Below, piece after piece: positions 8,879-17,402 of a stretch of DNA of 64,000 nt. The notes beneath the pieces are model-generated. The model saw only the letters and a program-made list of their open reading frames with translations. It did no database searches and was not told the origin of the DNA. Origin of the DNA: Bin55 sp965205545 (lineage in GTDB: Bacteria > Pseudomonadota > Gammaproteobacteria > Pseudomonadales > Azotimanducaceae); NCBI GenBank assembly GCA_965205545.1, contig OZ242170.1, forward strand, positions 1,178,001-1,242,000, in the 5' to 3' direction. Positions within the stretch are counted from its first letter, which is position 1, and each line of letters begins with the position of its first letter. A program made the position numbers and the translations under genes.

Positions 8879-9447
8879 AGGACGCGTTAATCGACGGCAT
8901 TTGGCGCAAAAATCCTGCAACAGTTCAGCTGCTGGGCTTGTGCCCGCTGCTTGCCGTAAGTTACAACGTTCGCAACGCATTAGGTCTAGCGGCTGCCAGT
9001 TCGTTTGTGCTGATCGGTTCGTCGCTAACGATTTCGTCAATTCGCAAAGTCATACCAGACAACATCCGACTACCCTGTTTCGTACTCGTGATTGCGACTT
9101 TAACTACTCTTGCCACTATGTTCATGGAGGCCTTGGCGTTCTCGATCTACACGCAGGTGGCGCTGTTCGTGCAAATCATCGTGACCAACTGCATGATTTT
9201 GGGCCATATAGAGTCGGTTGCTTTCAAGCAGCCCGTGGGCACATCACTTGCCAATGCCGTTGGCACCGCAGTCGGTTTTTCCGCTGCACTGGTAGCACTA
9301 GGAACGATCCGGCAGACGCTTAGTCCTGTAGTGCCTTTGATTCAGCAACCTGTTGGAGCTTTTCTCATTACCGGATTGTGTTTGGCGAGCTTGAATGCCG
9401 TCATTCATTTCATAGACTACAGATTGTTGCGCCGAGTCAGCGACTAA
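8872..9447 (+). CDS. rnfE: Electron transport complex membrane subunit RnfE
   Basis: RnfE is the membrane partner and distant homologue of RnfA. I place the start at the TTG at 8872, overlapping the rnfG stop. The protein (191 residues; E. coli 231) has GIWRKNPATVQLLGLCPLLAVS near the N-terminus and a second Cys-bearing half-helix QIIVTNCMILGHIE near 101-114, matching the pattern in RnfA. About six hydrophobic segments are present. It is the last of six overlapping rnf genes, whose order A-B-C-D-G-E is that of other gammaproteobacteria. Here nth does not follow directly; two unrelated genes intervene. Confidence 0.94.
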   Translation: MLKDALIDGIWRKNPATVQLLGLCPLLAVSYNVRNALGLAAASSFVLIGSSLTISSIRKVIPDNIRLPCFVLVIATLTTLATMFMEALAFSIYTQVALFVQIIVTNCMILGHIESVAFKQPVGTSLANAVGTAVGFSAALVALGTIRQTLSPVVPLIQQPVGAFLITGLCLASLNAVIHFIDYRLLRRVSD

Positions 9448-9471
9448 CTCAATACTTTACGGAAAAGACAA

Positions 9472-10164
9472 ATGAGCAACGATCGAGCGGACCTTCTTGA
9501 AGATTTGTGTCGGGGCTACCGGCTTTTTGCGGCGCTTGGGTGGGGATCTACTGGAGATGGTCATATCAGTGCTCGAGATCCACATGAGAGGGATTGCTTT
9601 TGGATGCTCAGGTATGGAGTGCCGTTTCGACTGGCCTCAATGGACGACCTCGTGATGCTCGGGCCAGATGGTTCCACCGTGCAGGGTGAAGGAGAAGTCA
9701 ACCAACCCGCTTTTAAGATCCATCGTCCGATTCTCACAGCGCGCAGCGACATCGCGTCTGCCGCACATACACACACTGACTGGGGCACCCCATTCTCTGC
9801 AGAGGGACGGCCATTGCAACCTATCACTCAAGAGGCATGCTTCTTTTTTGACGACAGCGTTGTTTTCGACGACGACGAGGTGCAGATACAAGACCTCGCT
9901 GCAGGAGAGCGCCTTGCGCAGTGCTTGGGACGCAACCACGCACTAATACTCAAGAACCATGGCCTACTGACAGTAGGGTCCAGCGTGTCCCGTGCAATTT
10001 GCAGATTCGTGCTACTGGAGAAGGTCTGCGAGGCCCATTTGAAGGCACGCGAGGCGGTGCCAATTAACGCGTCCGCTGCACGCTACGCAAAATCGGATTT
10101 GACGCGACCCGGAGCGTTGGAGAACATGTTCCGTTATCTAACCAAGCACCATAGCGTTCACTGA
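9472..10164 (+). CDS. Class II aldolase/adducin family protein
   Basis: The family comprises zinc-dependent aldolases and epimerases such as fuculose-phosphate aldolase, plus dehydratases of the methionine salvage type. Over 230 residues I see GDGHIS near 28-33, HRPILTARSDIASAAHTHTDWGTPFS with zinc-ligand histidines at 99 and 101, and the third histidine in LKNHGLLTVG at 163. These are the expected metal ligands. The fuller DPHERDCFWM segment and the lack of a clear phosphate-binding signature leave the substrate open; proteins of this subtype are often left as 'class II aldolase/adducin domain protein'. It starts 24 bases after rnfE on the same strand, so it may be cotranscribed with the rnf genes. 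Confidence 0.85.
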   Translation: MSNDRADLLEDLCRGYRLFAALGWGSTGDGHISARDPHERDCFWMLRYGVPFRLASMDDLVMLGPDGSTVQGEGEVNQPAFKIHRPILTARSDIASAAHTHTDWGTPFSAEGRPLQPITQEACFFFDDSVVFDDDEVQIQDLAAGERLAQCLGRNHALILKNHGLLTVGSSVSRAICRFVLLEKVCEAHLKAREAVPINASAARYAKSDLTRPGALENMFRYLTKHHSVH

Positions 10165-10169
10165 GCGTC

Positions 10170-10601
10170 CTACTCGCAGAAAATCTGGACTTTGTCTTCA
10201 CCGTCTTCTATGTCGACGCGAAGGTCTCCGATTGCTTCGTAGAATTCGTCTTCGCTAATATCGCCCAAACCCGATAGGTCAACCCCCTGGGCGGCAATGG
10301 CATCTCGAGCCGGCTCTGGCACCATTTCCGAGAACTTGGCTCCTAGCCTTACAAGCTTCAGCGGCACGCGTATGTCCACTTTATCCGAGTCTCCATCTAC
10401 CACGAGTACACGGAGATACGTTGGACGACGAGTAGTGCTTACGGCTGTGGTCCTCTCGATTTGACCTGGATCTCTTTGAGACCCAAGCGCGGGGTCGTTG
10501 TATTGCTTTGGCTGCAATCGTTCGAGAAGACGGGTGGCTTCGTCGACGCTGATCTTGCCTTCCGTCAGCATGGTGAGGACTTGCTCAATTTCCTTTGACA
10601 T
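10170..10601 (-). CDS. SHOCT-like / YvlB-type domain protein
   Basis: The 143-residue protein opens with IEQVLTMLTEGKISVDEATRLLERL, the short helical SHOCT-like motif also seen in YvlB, LiaX and DUF2089 C-termini. After a polar linker comes YLRVLVVDGDSDKVDIRVPLKLVRLGAKF, the strand-rich segment that follows the helix pair in these proteins (a repeated pattern of V-D-I-R-V-P-L-x-L-V-R). No membrane segment or catalytic residues are evident. In Firmicutes such proteins relate to the cell-envelope stress response; here no such partner is nearby, so I give no function. It converges with the aldolase gene, six bases from its stop, and reads away from nth. Confidence 0.75.
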   Translation of the reverse strand: MSKEIEQVLTMLTEGKISVDEATRLLERLQPKQYNDPALGSQRDPGQIERTTAVSTTRRPTYLRVLVVDGDSDKVDIRVPLKLVRLGAKFSEMVPEPARDAIAAQGVDLSGLGDISEDEFYEAIGDLRVDIEDGEDKVQIFCE

Positions 10602-10812
10602 AGCTTAGCTCCATTGTTGAGAGGTCTACATGAAAATTAAAGTTACTATTAAGTATATTATCAAAATACGAGTATTTATTAATTTATATTAACTTGGAAC
10701 TGGAAAATAATAGACTTCAAGCCATCGGGCTCTTGTAGAGTAAATCAGTCTCGCGAACAAACCCAATCCTATAATCCGAAACCAATCGTCCTCTACAACT
10801 CGTGGGTTAGCT
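10602..10812. promoter_or_regulatory. AT-rich divergent spacer before nth
   Basis: About 210 bases separate the divergent SHOCT-like gene and nth. Positions 10630-10715 are strikingly AT-rich compared with the surroundings (runs such as TTAAGTATATTATC and TTTATTAATTTATATT) and contain several TATAAT-like hexamers on both strands, so individual promoters cannot be assigned by eye. No open frame of note and no strong hairpin are seen. Confidence 0.4.
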
Positions 10813-11451
10813 ATGAACCGCAGTGTTCGCGAGCAAATATTTGCAAGGTTTCTTGAAGAGAATCCAGACCCTCGAACAGAATTAGCCTATGCCTCCCCCT
10901 TCCAATTGCTAATTGCTGTAATTCTTTCTGCACAGGCGACCGACGTGAGCGTCAATAAGGCAACAAGAGCCCTCTTTGAAATTGCACCCACGCCCGAAAC
11001 GATGCTCGAATTGGGAAACGAAGAGCTCAAGAATCACATTCGCACTATCGGCCTATTCAATACCAAAGCTGAAAACGTCCTAAAGACTTGCCGAATCTTG
11101 GTCGAACAACACGCCGGCGAGGTACCCAAGAGTCGAGAGAAACTAGAGGAATTGCCCGGTGTCGGTCGCAAGACAGCCAATGTCATATTGAATACTGCGT
11201 TCGGCTTGCCCACTATCGCGGTAGACACTCACATATTTCGAGTATGCAACAGAACCAAGATCGCACCGGGCAAGACGCCAAGGGAAGTTGAGGACCGCCT
11301 CGTCCGGCTAGTGCCTAAGGAGTATCAGCTGGGTGCCCACCATTGGCTAATACTCCATGGACGCTATGTGTGTACTGCGCGCAACCCCAAGTGCGCAAGT
11401 TGCCAGATAGTAGACCTGTGCGAATTCAAGCAGAAGAATCTCGACGAGTGA
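10813..11451 (+). CDS. nth: Endonuclease III
   Basis: Nth is a base-excision-repair glycosylase/AP lyase that removes oxidised pyrimidines. The 212 residues follow E. coli Nth almost position for position: the helix-hairpin-helix LPGVGRKTANV at 114-124, catalytic Lys120, catalytic Asp138 in VDTHIFRV, and the [4Fe-4S] cluster ligands Cys187, 194, 197 and 203. The start ATG at 10813 fits the usual N-terminus. In many gammaproteobacteria nth directly follows rnfE; here it keeps the neighbourhood but has its own upstream region. It converges with argG. Confidence 0.97.
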   Translation: MNRSVREQIFARFLEENPDPRTELAYASPFQLLIAVILSAQATDVSVNKATRALFEIAPTPETMLELGNEELKNHIRTIGLFNTKAENVLKTCRILVEQHAGEVPKSREKLEELPGVGRKTANVILNTAFGLPTIAVDTHIFRVCNRTKIAPGKTPREVEDRLVRLVPKEYQLGAHHWLILHGRYVCTARNPKCASCQIVDLCEFKQKNLDE

Positions 11452-11473
11452 GCTGTCCCGTTGAGATGCCCGA

Positions 11474-12703
11474 TCAGTTGGTTTGCCTCTGTCCGAGATT
11501 GCGTCCCAGGCGAGCACTCAGGCGCAATCTCAGCGCATTCAAGCGAATGAATCCCGTTGCATCTGCTTGATCGTACGAACCTTCATCGTCGTCGAAGGTG
11601 ACTGTTGTCGTGTCGTAGAGGCTACCTGACGACTCGCGACCAACTATATCGACGTTACCCTTGCACACACGAATGCGAACCGTGCCGCACACAGGAACCT
11701 GCGTTTGATCAATTAGAGCTTGTAGAGCTACCCGCTCTGGCGACCACCAGAATCCGTTGTAGATCATCTGAGCATAGCGAGGCATTAGTTCATCTCGCAA
11801 ATGCACTACTTCGCGGTCGAGGGTTATTGACTCCATGGCGCGATGCGCCTTGAGAAGAATCGTGCCTCCTGGGGTTTCGTAGCAGCCTCTTGACTTCATG
11901 CCGACGAAACGGTTCTCAACGATGTCACTTCGTCCAACTCCGTGTCTTCCGCCAATTTCGTTCAGTTTGGTAAGTATTGAGGTCGCCGACATGCCGGCAT
12001 CTTCGTTGATACCGACTGGGTCACCGTGTTCGAATTGAATTGTGAATACCTCGTCTTCGTCTGGTGCATCTGTGATCGAATTCGTCCGGCGCCACATGCT
12101 TTCCGATGGAGGTTGATTCGGATCTTCGAGCTCTCCTCCTTCATAGGAAACATGAAGAAGGTTCGCGTCCATCGAATAAGGAGATTCCTCTCCACGCTTG
12201 AATTCAACTGGAATCTGTCGCTGTTCACAATAGCTCATCATCGCCGAGCGCGAGTTCAAGTCCCATTCTCGATGCGGCGCGACAATTTCAATCCCCGGCG
12301 ACAACGCGTAGGCGCTCAGCTCAAACCGCACCTGATCGTTGCCCTTACCGGTTGCGCCATGTGCAATCGCGCCCGCATTGGTTGCGTGCGCTATTTCGAC
12401 AAGGCGTTTGGCAATCAACGGACGAGCAATGCTCGTTCCCAGCAGGTACTCGCCTTCGTACACCGTGTTCGCGCGAAACATGGGAAAGACGAAGTCACGA
12501 ACAAACTCCTCGCGCAGGTCCTCCACAAAGATTTGCTTGACGCCAAGTGCCTCGGCTTTGGCACGAGCAGGTTCCACTTCCTCGCCCTGCCCAATGTCTG
12601 CCGTAAAAGTTACAACCTCTCGATCGTAGACGTCCTGCAGCCATCGGCAAATCACAGATGTGTCAAGTCCGCCTGAGTAGGCGAGTACGATCTTTTCGCT
12701 CAA
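11474..12703 (-). CDS. argG: Argininosuccinate synthase
   Basis: ArgG condenses citrulline with aspartate, using ATP, in the penultimate step of arginine synthesis. The protein has 409 residues with the PP-loop AYSGGLDTS at 8-16, then GQGEEVEPARAKA, ARPLIAK, GATGKGNDQVRFE and the SSYTM-like substrate loop region (MDANLLHVSYEGGELEDP). The length and motifs match the type 1 bacterial enzyme. It converges with nth with a 22-base gap and is divergent from rnt. Two further arginine genes, argD and argF, lie 8-10 kb away in the window; no argH is present. Confidence 0.96.
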   Translation of the reverse strand: MSEKIVLAYSGGLDTSVICRWLQDVYDREVVTFTADIGQGEEVEPARAKAEALGVKQIFVEDLREEFVRDFVFPMFRANTVYEGEYLLGTSIARPLIAKRLVEIAHATNAGAIAHGATGKGNDQVRFELSAYALSPGIEIVAPHREWDLNSRSAMMSYCEQRQIPVEFKRGEESPYSMDANLLHVSYEGGELEDPNQPPSESMWRRTNSITDAPDEDEVFTIQFEHGDPVGINEDAGMSATSILTKLNEIGGRHGVGRSDIVENRFVGMKSRGCYETPGGTILLKAHRAMESITLDREVVHLRDELMPRYAQMIYNGFWWSPERVALQALIDQTQVPVCGTVRIRVCKGNVDIVGRESSGSLYDTTTVTFDDDEGSYDQADATGFIRLNALRLRLSARLGRNLGQRQTN

Positions 12704-12750
12704 CGTTCGATTCCTCCCGTATTCAGCAAGTCTAGCAGTCTCCGATTGAT

Positions 12751-13419
12751 ATGTCGGTTACACTGCTAGCGCGTTACAACGAATTGAAGCAAATGGAGTT
12801 CAGCAGCCGATTTCGCGGCTTTCTGCCAGTGGTCTTGGATTTGGAAACGGCCGGTCTGAATCCCAATCGTCATTCGTTGCTTGAGATGGCGGTCGTAACG
12901 TTGGATTGGCAAAACGACACACTATCCTGCAAAGAGAGCCATACGTGGTCGATTATTCCGCACAGAGCAACCGAGATTGACTCGAAGTCTCTCGCCTTTA
13001 CAAACATTGACCCCTACGACCCCGAACGAGAAGCCGCGGATGAGGAAAGCTGTATTCGCGAGTGCTTTCGACTCGTGCGCAAAGCTGTGAAGGAAAGTGG
13101 TTGCCAACGCGCAGTATTAACTGGCCACAACGCTCATTTTGACCGGCAATTCCTAAAAACAGCACAATCGCGCAATGCCATTGGGCGCGATCCCTTTCAT
13201 CCCTTTACGGTGTTTGACACAGCCTCGCTAGCAGTGTTGACCTATGGCCATTCTGTGCTACGCATTGCCTGCGAACGTGCAGGAATCGAGTTCGATCCCG
13301 ACCAGGCGCACAACGCTCACTATGACGCTCGAGTGACAGCAAGGCTGTTTTGTGAAATAGTCAATAGTTCGAACTACAAGAATCAGTGGGAACCAGTAGA
13401 TTCGCCTAAGAATCTGTAG
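12751..13419 (+). CDS. rnt: Ribonuclease T
   Basis: RNase T is a DEDDh-type 3'-5' exoribonuclease that trims tRNA and other stable RNAs. Catalytic residues are visible as Asp30 and Glu32 in VVLDLETAG, Asp131 in GHNAHFD, and His187 and Asp192 in AHNAHYDA. RFRGFLPVV, IDPYDP, NPFHPF-like DPFHPF and LFCEIVN are typical of RNase T and separate it from DnaQ and Orn. The start at 12751 gives 222 residues; an internal ATG at 12793 would also keep the whole nuclease fold. Its 3' end overlaps that of the convergent DUF6265 gene by 14 bases. Confidence 0.95.
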   Translation: MSVTLLARYNELKQMEFSSRFRGFLPVVLDLETAGLNPNRHSLLEMAVVTLDWQNDTLSCKESHTWSIIPHRATEIDSKSLAFTNIDPYDPEREAADEESCIRECFRLVRKAVKESGCQRAVLTGHNAHFDRQFLKTAQSRNAIGRDPFHPFTVFDTASLAVLTYGHSVLRIACERAGIEFDPDQAHNAHYDARVTARLFCEIVNSSNYKNQWEPVDSPKNL

Positions 13420-13969
13420 ATTCGCCCGGATTCAGCGGCGCCGCTTCAGCTGCACTTTCGTCGGAATCGACCTTGGATTCTGAGTCCTTGACCATCTCAA
13501 TGTTGTGAGTTTCGTCTTGAGAGTTTACGACGGTGATCGCAAACTCGGTTTCACTCTTCCGATGATAAGTGAGAGTTTTTAGAGGACCTTCGTCGCTTGC
13601 TTCGAAGCTGGCTTGCTTCTCCTTCAACTCGGTCAGCTCCATGGTTTGACGACCTGTTGCTCGAGGCTCCATGCCAGGATCCCACTGCTGCAACCTCAAG
13701 CGAAAGCTGTCTTCGTGTTCGTCAATGACAATCATCTCGACCATCAGCATTTGGTCCCCATTGCGAAGCCGGGATACAGCCTGAATGGAACCGGCCTTTG
13801 GTTGATTCCACGTTTCCTCCAACTCCATGTCGCCGATTTCGCCGACCCATGTTCCTGTCAGCCACGACAGGTCTTCAATCTCTTTTGCAAACGCTTGACT
13901 CATCATCACTAGAGCTAGCGATCCTGCCAAGCAAAGTCGAACAAGCGATTGCGTTCTTGTATCAATCAT
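13406..13969 (-). CDS. DUF6265 family exported protein
   Basis: I prefer the ATG at 13969 because it puts a clean signal peptide at the N-terminus (hydrophobic core LCLAGSLALVMMS, cleavage after AFA); the frame is open to an ATG at 14011. The mature part starts DLSWLTGTWVGEIGDMELEETW, which matches the DUF6265 pattern of LxWLxGxW followed by xxExW, then SRLRNGDQMLMVEMIVI and a lipocalin-like run of strands. The last 25 residues are acidic and low-complexity. No catalytic role is known to me; a periplasmic small-ligand or lipocalin-like fold is plausible. It converges on rnt. Confidence 0.75.
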   Translation of the reverse strand: MIDTRTQSLVRLCLAGSLALVMMSQAFAKEIEDLSWLTGTWVGEIGDMELEETWNQPKAGSIQAVSRLRNGDQMLMVEMIVIDEHEDSFRLRLQQWDPGMEPRATGRQTMELTELKEKQASFEASDEGPLKTLTYHRKSETEFAITVVNSQDETHNIEMVKDSESKVDSDESAAEAAPLNPGESTDS

Positions 13970-14165
13970 TTCTACTGTTCCTATCCGTTTTGAGAAGACT
14001 CTCAATCTCATGCCACCCCACTTTTACGCAAGTAATTGCCGAGACGACACACGCAATCTAGTGGGGAAGCCGTGACTAATTTGGCACCCTTGTTCTAGGT
14101 GTCAATGGGTCAAAAACAAAGAACGCCAATGCACTGGTTGCAGCGCACTTGACCCGTTAGTTTCC

Positions 14166-14504
14166 TTATTCCGCGCCTTCAGTCTTTTCTGCTGCAGCGT
14201 CCAATAGAGGCTTAAGCTCGCCACTCTCGTGCATGTCGGCAACTATGTCGCACCCGCCGACCAACTCGCCTTCTACGTAAAGCTGCGGAAAAGTGGGCCA
14301 ATTTGCAACAAGTGGCAATGTTTGGCGAATGTCGGGATTGCTGAGAACGTCGACATAAGCGAACCGTTGACCGCAATCCATCAAGCACTGTACGGTACGT
14401 GCCGAAAACCCACATTGCGGAGCGGTTGGAGAGCCCTTCATATACAAAAGAATAGGATTGTTGGAGATTTGCTCTCGTATTGCGGATTGAATGTCGTCTG
14501 CCAT
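14166..14504 (-). CDS. grxD: Monothiol glutaredoxin, Grx4 family
   Basis: Grx4-type glutaredoxins bind a [2Fe-2S] cluster with glutathione and pass it to apoproteins, often with BolA. The 112 residues show the monothiol active site CGFS at 31-34 preceded by YMKGSPTAPQ, then ANWPTFPQLYVEGELVGGCDI, the cis-Pro and GG-CD glutathione-binding elements. All key residues are present. It stands alone between the DUF6265 gene and the divergent SCP2-like gene; a functional link to ApbC and the Fe-S-rich Rnf complex is possible but not shown by the layout. Confidence 0.96.
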   Translation of the reverse strand: MADDIQSAIREQISNNPILLYMKGSPTAPQCGFSARTVQCLMDCGQRFAYVDVLSNPDIRQTLPLVANWPTFPQLYVEGELVGGCDIVADMHESGELKPLLDAAAEKTEGAE

Positions 14505-14637
14505 TTCCTCAGAGAACCCAATTCGAGGGGAACCACTATTTTAGCCTGTTCGGCTAGAAACAATTGAAAGCCATGCGAATGCAGAATTCCCTCCCCTGCT
14601 ACGCCAAACTTCATTCGTATCATGGCGGAGGACCACA

Positions 14638-15765
14638 ATGGCGACAGCTATGAATTACGGAACGGAAACATCATCAACGCTATTGGCTGCCATGGCGGAA
14701 GGAATCGGCGAGACGGTTTTTCTAGCGGCGAATTGGGTGGAAACAGCACAAGAAGTGCTAGCGGAGGAGGCTGACAGGCGTTCCGAGCAATTGGGCAACT
14801 CCGGGTCCTTTACCCTGTGTGAAGTAGCAGTCAACCCTCCTGCCTATCTCAAATGTGGTGGAAGACTTGCCTGGAATGTAAGGTTTGACGGCCCAAATGT
14901 GTCCGTTGCAACAGGAGAAATACCAGCTAGCGAATGCGACCTCAAAATCACGGGGGACCACTCGATTATGAGCAATGTTGCTCGAATCCAATACCAAAAC
15001 CGAGACCCTCGCGTTGTGGCTGCGGCTCAAGCAAGATTGCATCGCGTGGGAAGATGGGAAATCGAAGGCACGATGCCACAAGACCCCAGTTTGATGCAAG
15101 TATTGCGAACTCTTCACGATGCGATGGCTCCCAAGACCATGCCCCGTTTCGTCTGGATGTCGCCGGAGTGGGTCACCTGCACTCGAGCGATCGTAACCAA
15201 TAGAGCAATCTCGGAGAAGTATCGAAACGACCTAATTGATGTCGAGTACACGTTCTCGGAGGAATTTGTCAATCCTCCAAAGTACGCATTTCCAGACAGG
15301 GCAACCGCAGGATTCTGGGTGCGTTGTGAACGTGGAAGTGTTACCGTCGGTTACGGTGCTTTACCGGACCACCTGCAACCGGCGGATTTTCAGAATCGTG
15401 GCGAGTACACACCCGTTGTACCTGTGGGACGCACCGTGGAATCCGCCATGTCCGAAAGCGACCGAAAAGAACAGCAGAATTACTTGCGTCAAGCCTTTCG
15501 GTACGATGCCGACAAGGGCGAAACGCCGGTATTTGAGCAAACGCACAAGTCTGGCAAACCCAACATGCCACCCGCTCTGGGACGAGTAATGATGGTCCTT
15601 CATGACGAACTCTCCAAGCGTTCTTCGGGCGAATTGCCGTGCGATTACGAAGACGTTCCTGAGAAATGGCGCGGTCAGCCCAATTTCGACCGAGAAAACC
15701 AGTATGACCCGACTTGGCTCAATTACGACAAGTACGACATCTACGGAAATCCCAAAACAAGCTAA
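14638..15765 (+). CDS. Protein with two SCP2-like halves, function unknown
   Basis: A GGAGG seven bases upstream supports the ATG at 14638. The 375-residue protein seems internally duplicated. Half one (about 60-170) has VNPPAYLKC, GRLAWNVRFDG, ASECDLKITGDHSIM and VLRTLHDAM; half two (about 205-345) has VNPPKYAFP, GFWVRCERG and MMVLHDEL in the same order. The run 'strand, dG, G-E, aDlkItGd, then a helix ending in a small hydrophobic tail' resembles sterol-carrier-protein-2 domains, which bind lipids or acyl-CoA. No signal peptide or membrane helix is seen, so it is probably cytoplasmic. The SCP2 assignment is from pattern only; the protein could belong to an uncharacterised family. It is not clearly in an operon. 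Confidence 0.5.
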   Translation: MATAMNYGTETSSTLLAAMAEGIGETVFLAANWVETAQEVLAEEADRRSEQLGNSGSFTLCEVAVNPPAYLKCGGRLAWNVRFDGPNVSVATGEIPASECDLKITGDHSIMSNVARIQYQNRDPRVVAAAQARLHRVGRWEIEGTMPQDPSLMQVLRTLHDAMAPKTMPRFVWMSPEWVTCTRAIVTNRAISEKYRNDLIDVEYTFSEEFVNPPKYAFPDRATAGFWVRCERGSVTVGYGALPDHLQPADFQNRGEYTPVVPVGRTVESAMSESDRKEQQNYLRQAFRYDADKGETPVFEQTHKSGKPNMPPALGRVMMVLHDELSKRSSGELPCDYEDVPEKWRGQPNFDRENQYDPTWLNYDKYDIYGNPKTS

Positions 15766-15890
15766 TGAGACGCGCCAACAGCCGCGAGCCGCACATTCCT
15801 TTCTTGGTGCCTAGACATACCCGCCAATCTTGCCTACTTGACACTGAAGCAACGTGCAATTTGGTGAGCGAAACGCAACGACCGCTGTAG

Positions 15891-17051
15891 ATGTTTGACT
15901 TCGACACGCCAATCGACCGCAAGAATTGGGACAGCGTCAAATGGACCAAATACAACGGCAGGGACGTGTTGCCGTTCTGGGTTGCGGATATGGATTTCGC
16001 AACTCCAGGGTTCATTAGAAATGCGCTGGCCGAGCGACTGAGGCACCCCATACTTGGCTACACGTCCGCACCGCAAGAACTGACAGAGGCGTTCACCGCT
16101 TGGGCTGCCAGGAAATTTGGATGGCTCATCGATCCAGACTGGGTCGTACCCATCACAGCAGTTGTTCCAGGACTGAACCTAGCTGTTCGTTCTATCGGTG
16201 TAAACGGTGATGGCTGCTTGATTCCCTACCCGATTTATCCACCCATCTTGGAGGTGCCGGAGCAGAACCGCCGGCAGGCATTGCACTCACTGCTCCAGAA
16301 AAGCGGAAAGCAGTGGATCATGAATCTCGACGATATAGCTACTAAAGCCAGAGAGTCTTCAACGCTGATCTTGTGCAATCCACAAAATCCTACCGGTCGA
16401 GTCTACAGCCGCACTGAACTGCTCGAACTTGCTACCCTTTGCCTTGAATTCGAAACAACACTAATCTCTGACGAAATCCATTGGGGGCTTATTCTCGATC
16501 AAGACTCATCGCACATTCCCGTAGCAACCCTGTCTCAAGAAATCGCGAACAACACAATTACCTTGATTTCACACACCAAGTCGTACAACGTAGCCGGATT
16601 GCTCACGGCAATGGCAGTCGTGCCAAACAACTCCATTCGCAGGCGAATCGAGGTTCTAATTGAACGAACGATGCCAAGTGGTTCGCCGCTGGCTTACGCC
16701 GCGGCAATAGCCGCTTACAACGACATTAGTGATTGGTTGCCCGAGCTTAACGCCTATCTTCAAACCAACAGGGACTTAGTAAAGAAAACCATGGATGAGA
16801 TGCCGCTAACAAGCATGGAGCAGGTGGAAGGAACCCATTTGGCATGGATTGATGTACGGTCTTTGCCCGTGCAAGACACCGCATCGTATTTCGAAGCGTT
16901 TGGATTGGGATTGTCGGACGGTGCGCAATTCGGAGTTCCAGGATTCGTTCGCCTAAATTTTGCGGTGCCTCGAAAGCTGCTTGAACAAGGCTTGCAACGG
17001 TTTCGACGCGCGATTGACTGCGCTAGCGAGCCAACGCGCCAATCCAAGTGA
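15891..17051 (+). CDS. PatB/MalY-type C-S lyase (pyridoxal-phosphate enzyme)
   Basis: These fold-type I enzymes split cysteine conjugates or cystathionine into pyruvate, ammonia and a thiol. Of the 386 residues, DVLPFWVADMDF near 25-36 is the family's N-terminal signature. CNPQNPTGR at 162-170 and SDEIH at 193-197 bind the cofactor, and Lys230 in SHTKSYNVAG forms the Schiff base. The C-terminal FGVPGFVRLNFA segment carries the substrate-carboxylate arginine. The family fit is strong, but cystathionine beta-lyase and other cysteine-S-conjugate lyases cannot be separated by eye. It lies alone on the + strand with about 125 bases upstream. Confidence 0.88.
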   Translation: MFDFDTPIDRKNWDSVKWTKYNGRDVLPFWVADMDFATPGFIRNALAERLRHPILGYTSAPQELTEAFTAWAARKFGWLIDPDWVVPITAVVPGLNLAVRSIGVNGDGCLIPYPIYPPILEVPEQNRRQALHSLLQKSGKQWIMNLDDIATKARESSTLILCNPQNPTGRVYSRTELLELATLCLEFETTLISDEIHWGLILDQDSSHIPVATLSQEIANNTITLISHTKSYNVAGLLTAMAVVPNNSIRRRIEVLIERTMPSGSPLAYAAAIAAYNDISDWLPELNAYLQTNRDLVKKTMDEMPLTSMEQVEGTHLAWIDVRSLPVQDTASYFEAFGLGLSDGAQFGVPGFVRLNFAVPRKLLEQGLQRFRRAIDCASEPTRQSK

Positions 17052-17402
17052 TATCCCGCTAGCGGCAGCAAAACTCTGCGTTGTTTGAACGGGCATGACC
17101 AAGCGTCCCTGCTACTCGACTCAGCGCCAAACTGCCGGATCTTGCTTGTGGCGAGATTGGGCTGTCTGAAATCTGAATTGGTGGGTGTTCCCGTACTGCT
17201 CAAAGTGGTTTTCCCTCAAGATCTGACCGGCCAAATGCTTGAATGTTGTTCAAGTAGTTCGCCACAATGATTCGCGCAATCCATTGATCAAATTTGGCTT
17301 CGGGGAGGCGTAATGATCACTATTTAGCGTTTAGACGCTAACAAATGAGATCCTTCCTCGAATGTATACTCTCTTCCCTCATCAACCCGTAGAGATCGAT
17401 AA
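17052..17402. other. Non-coding stretch with a perfect inverted repeat
   Basis: Between the C-S lyase and the esterase there is no convincing gene. At 17324-17341 lies a perfect 7-4-7 inverted repeat (TTAGCGT, four bases, ACGCTAA), too weak and without a T-run to be a terminator, and placed about 60 bases before the esterase start, where an operator would be. A TATACT hexamer at 17365-17370 could be the -10 element, but no good -35 is seen. Confidence 0.35.
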
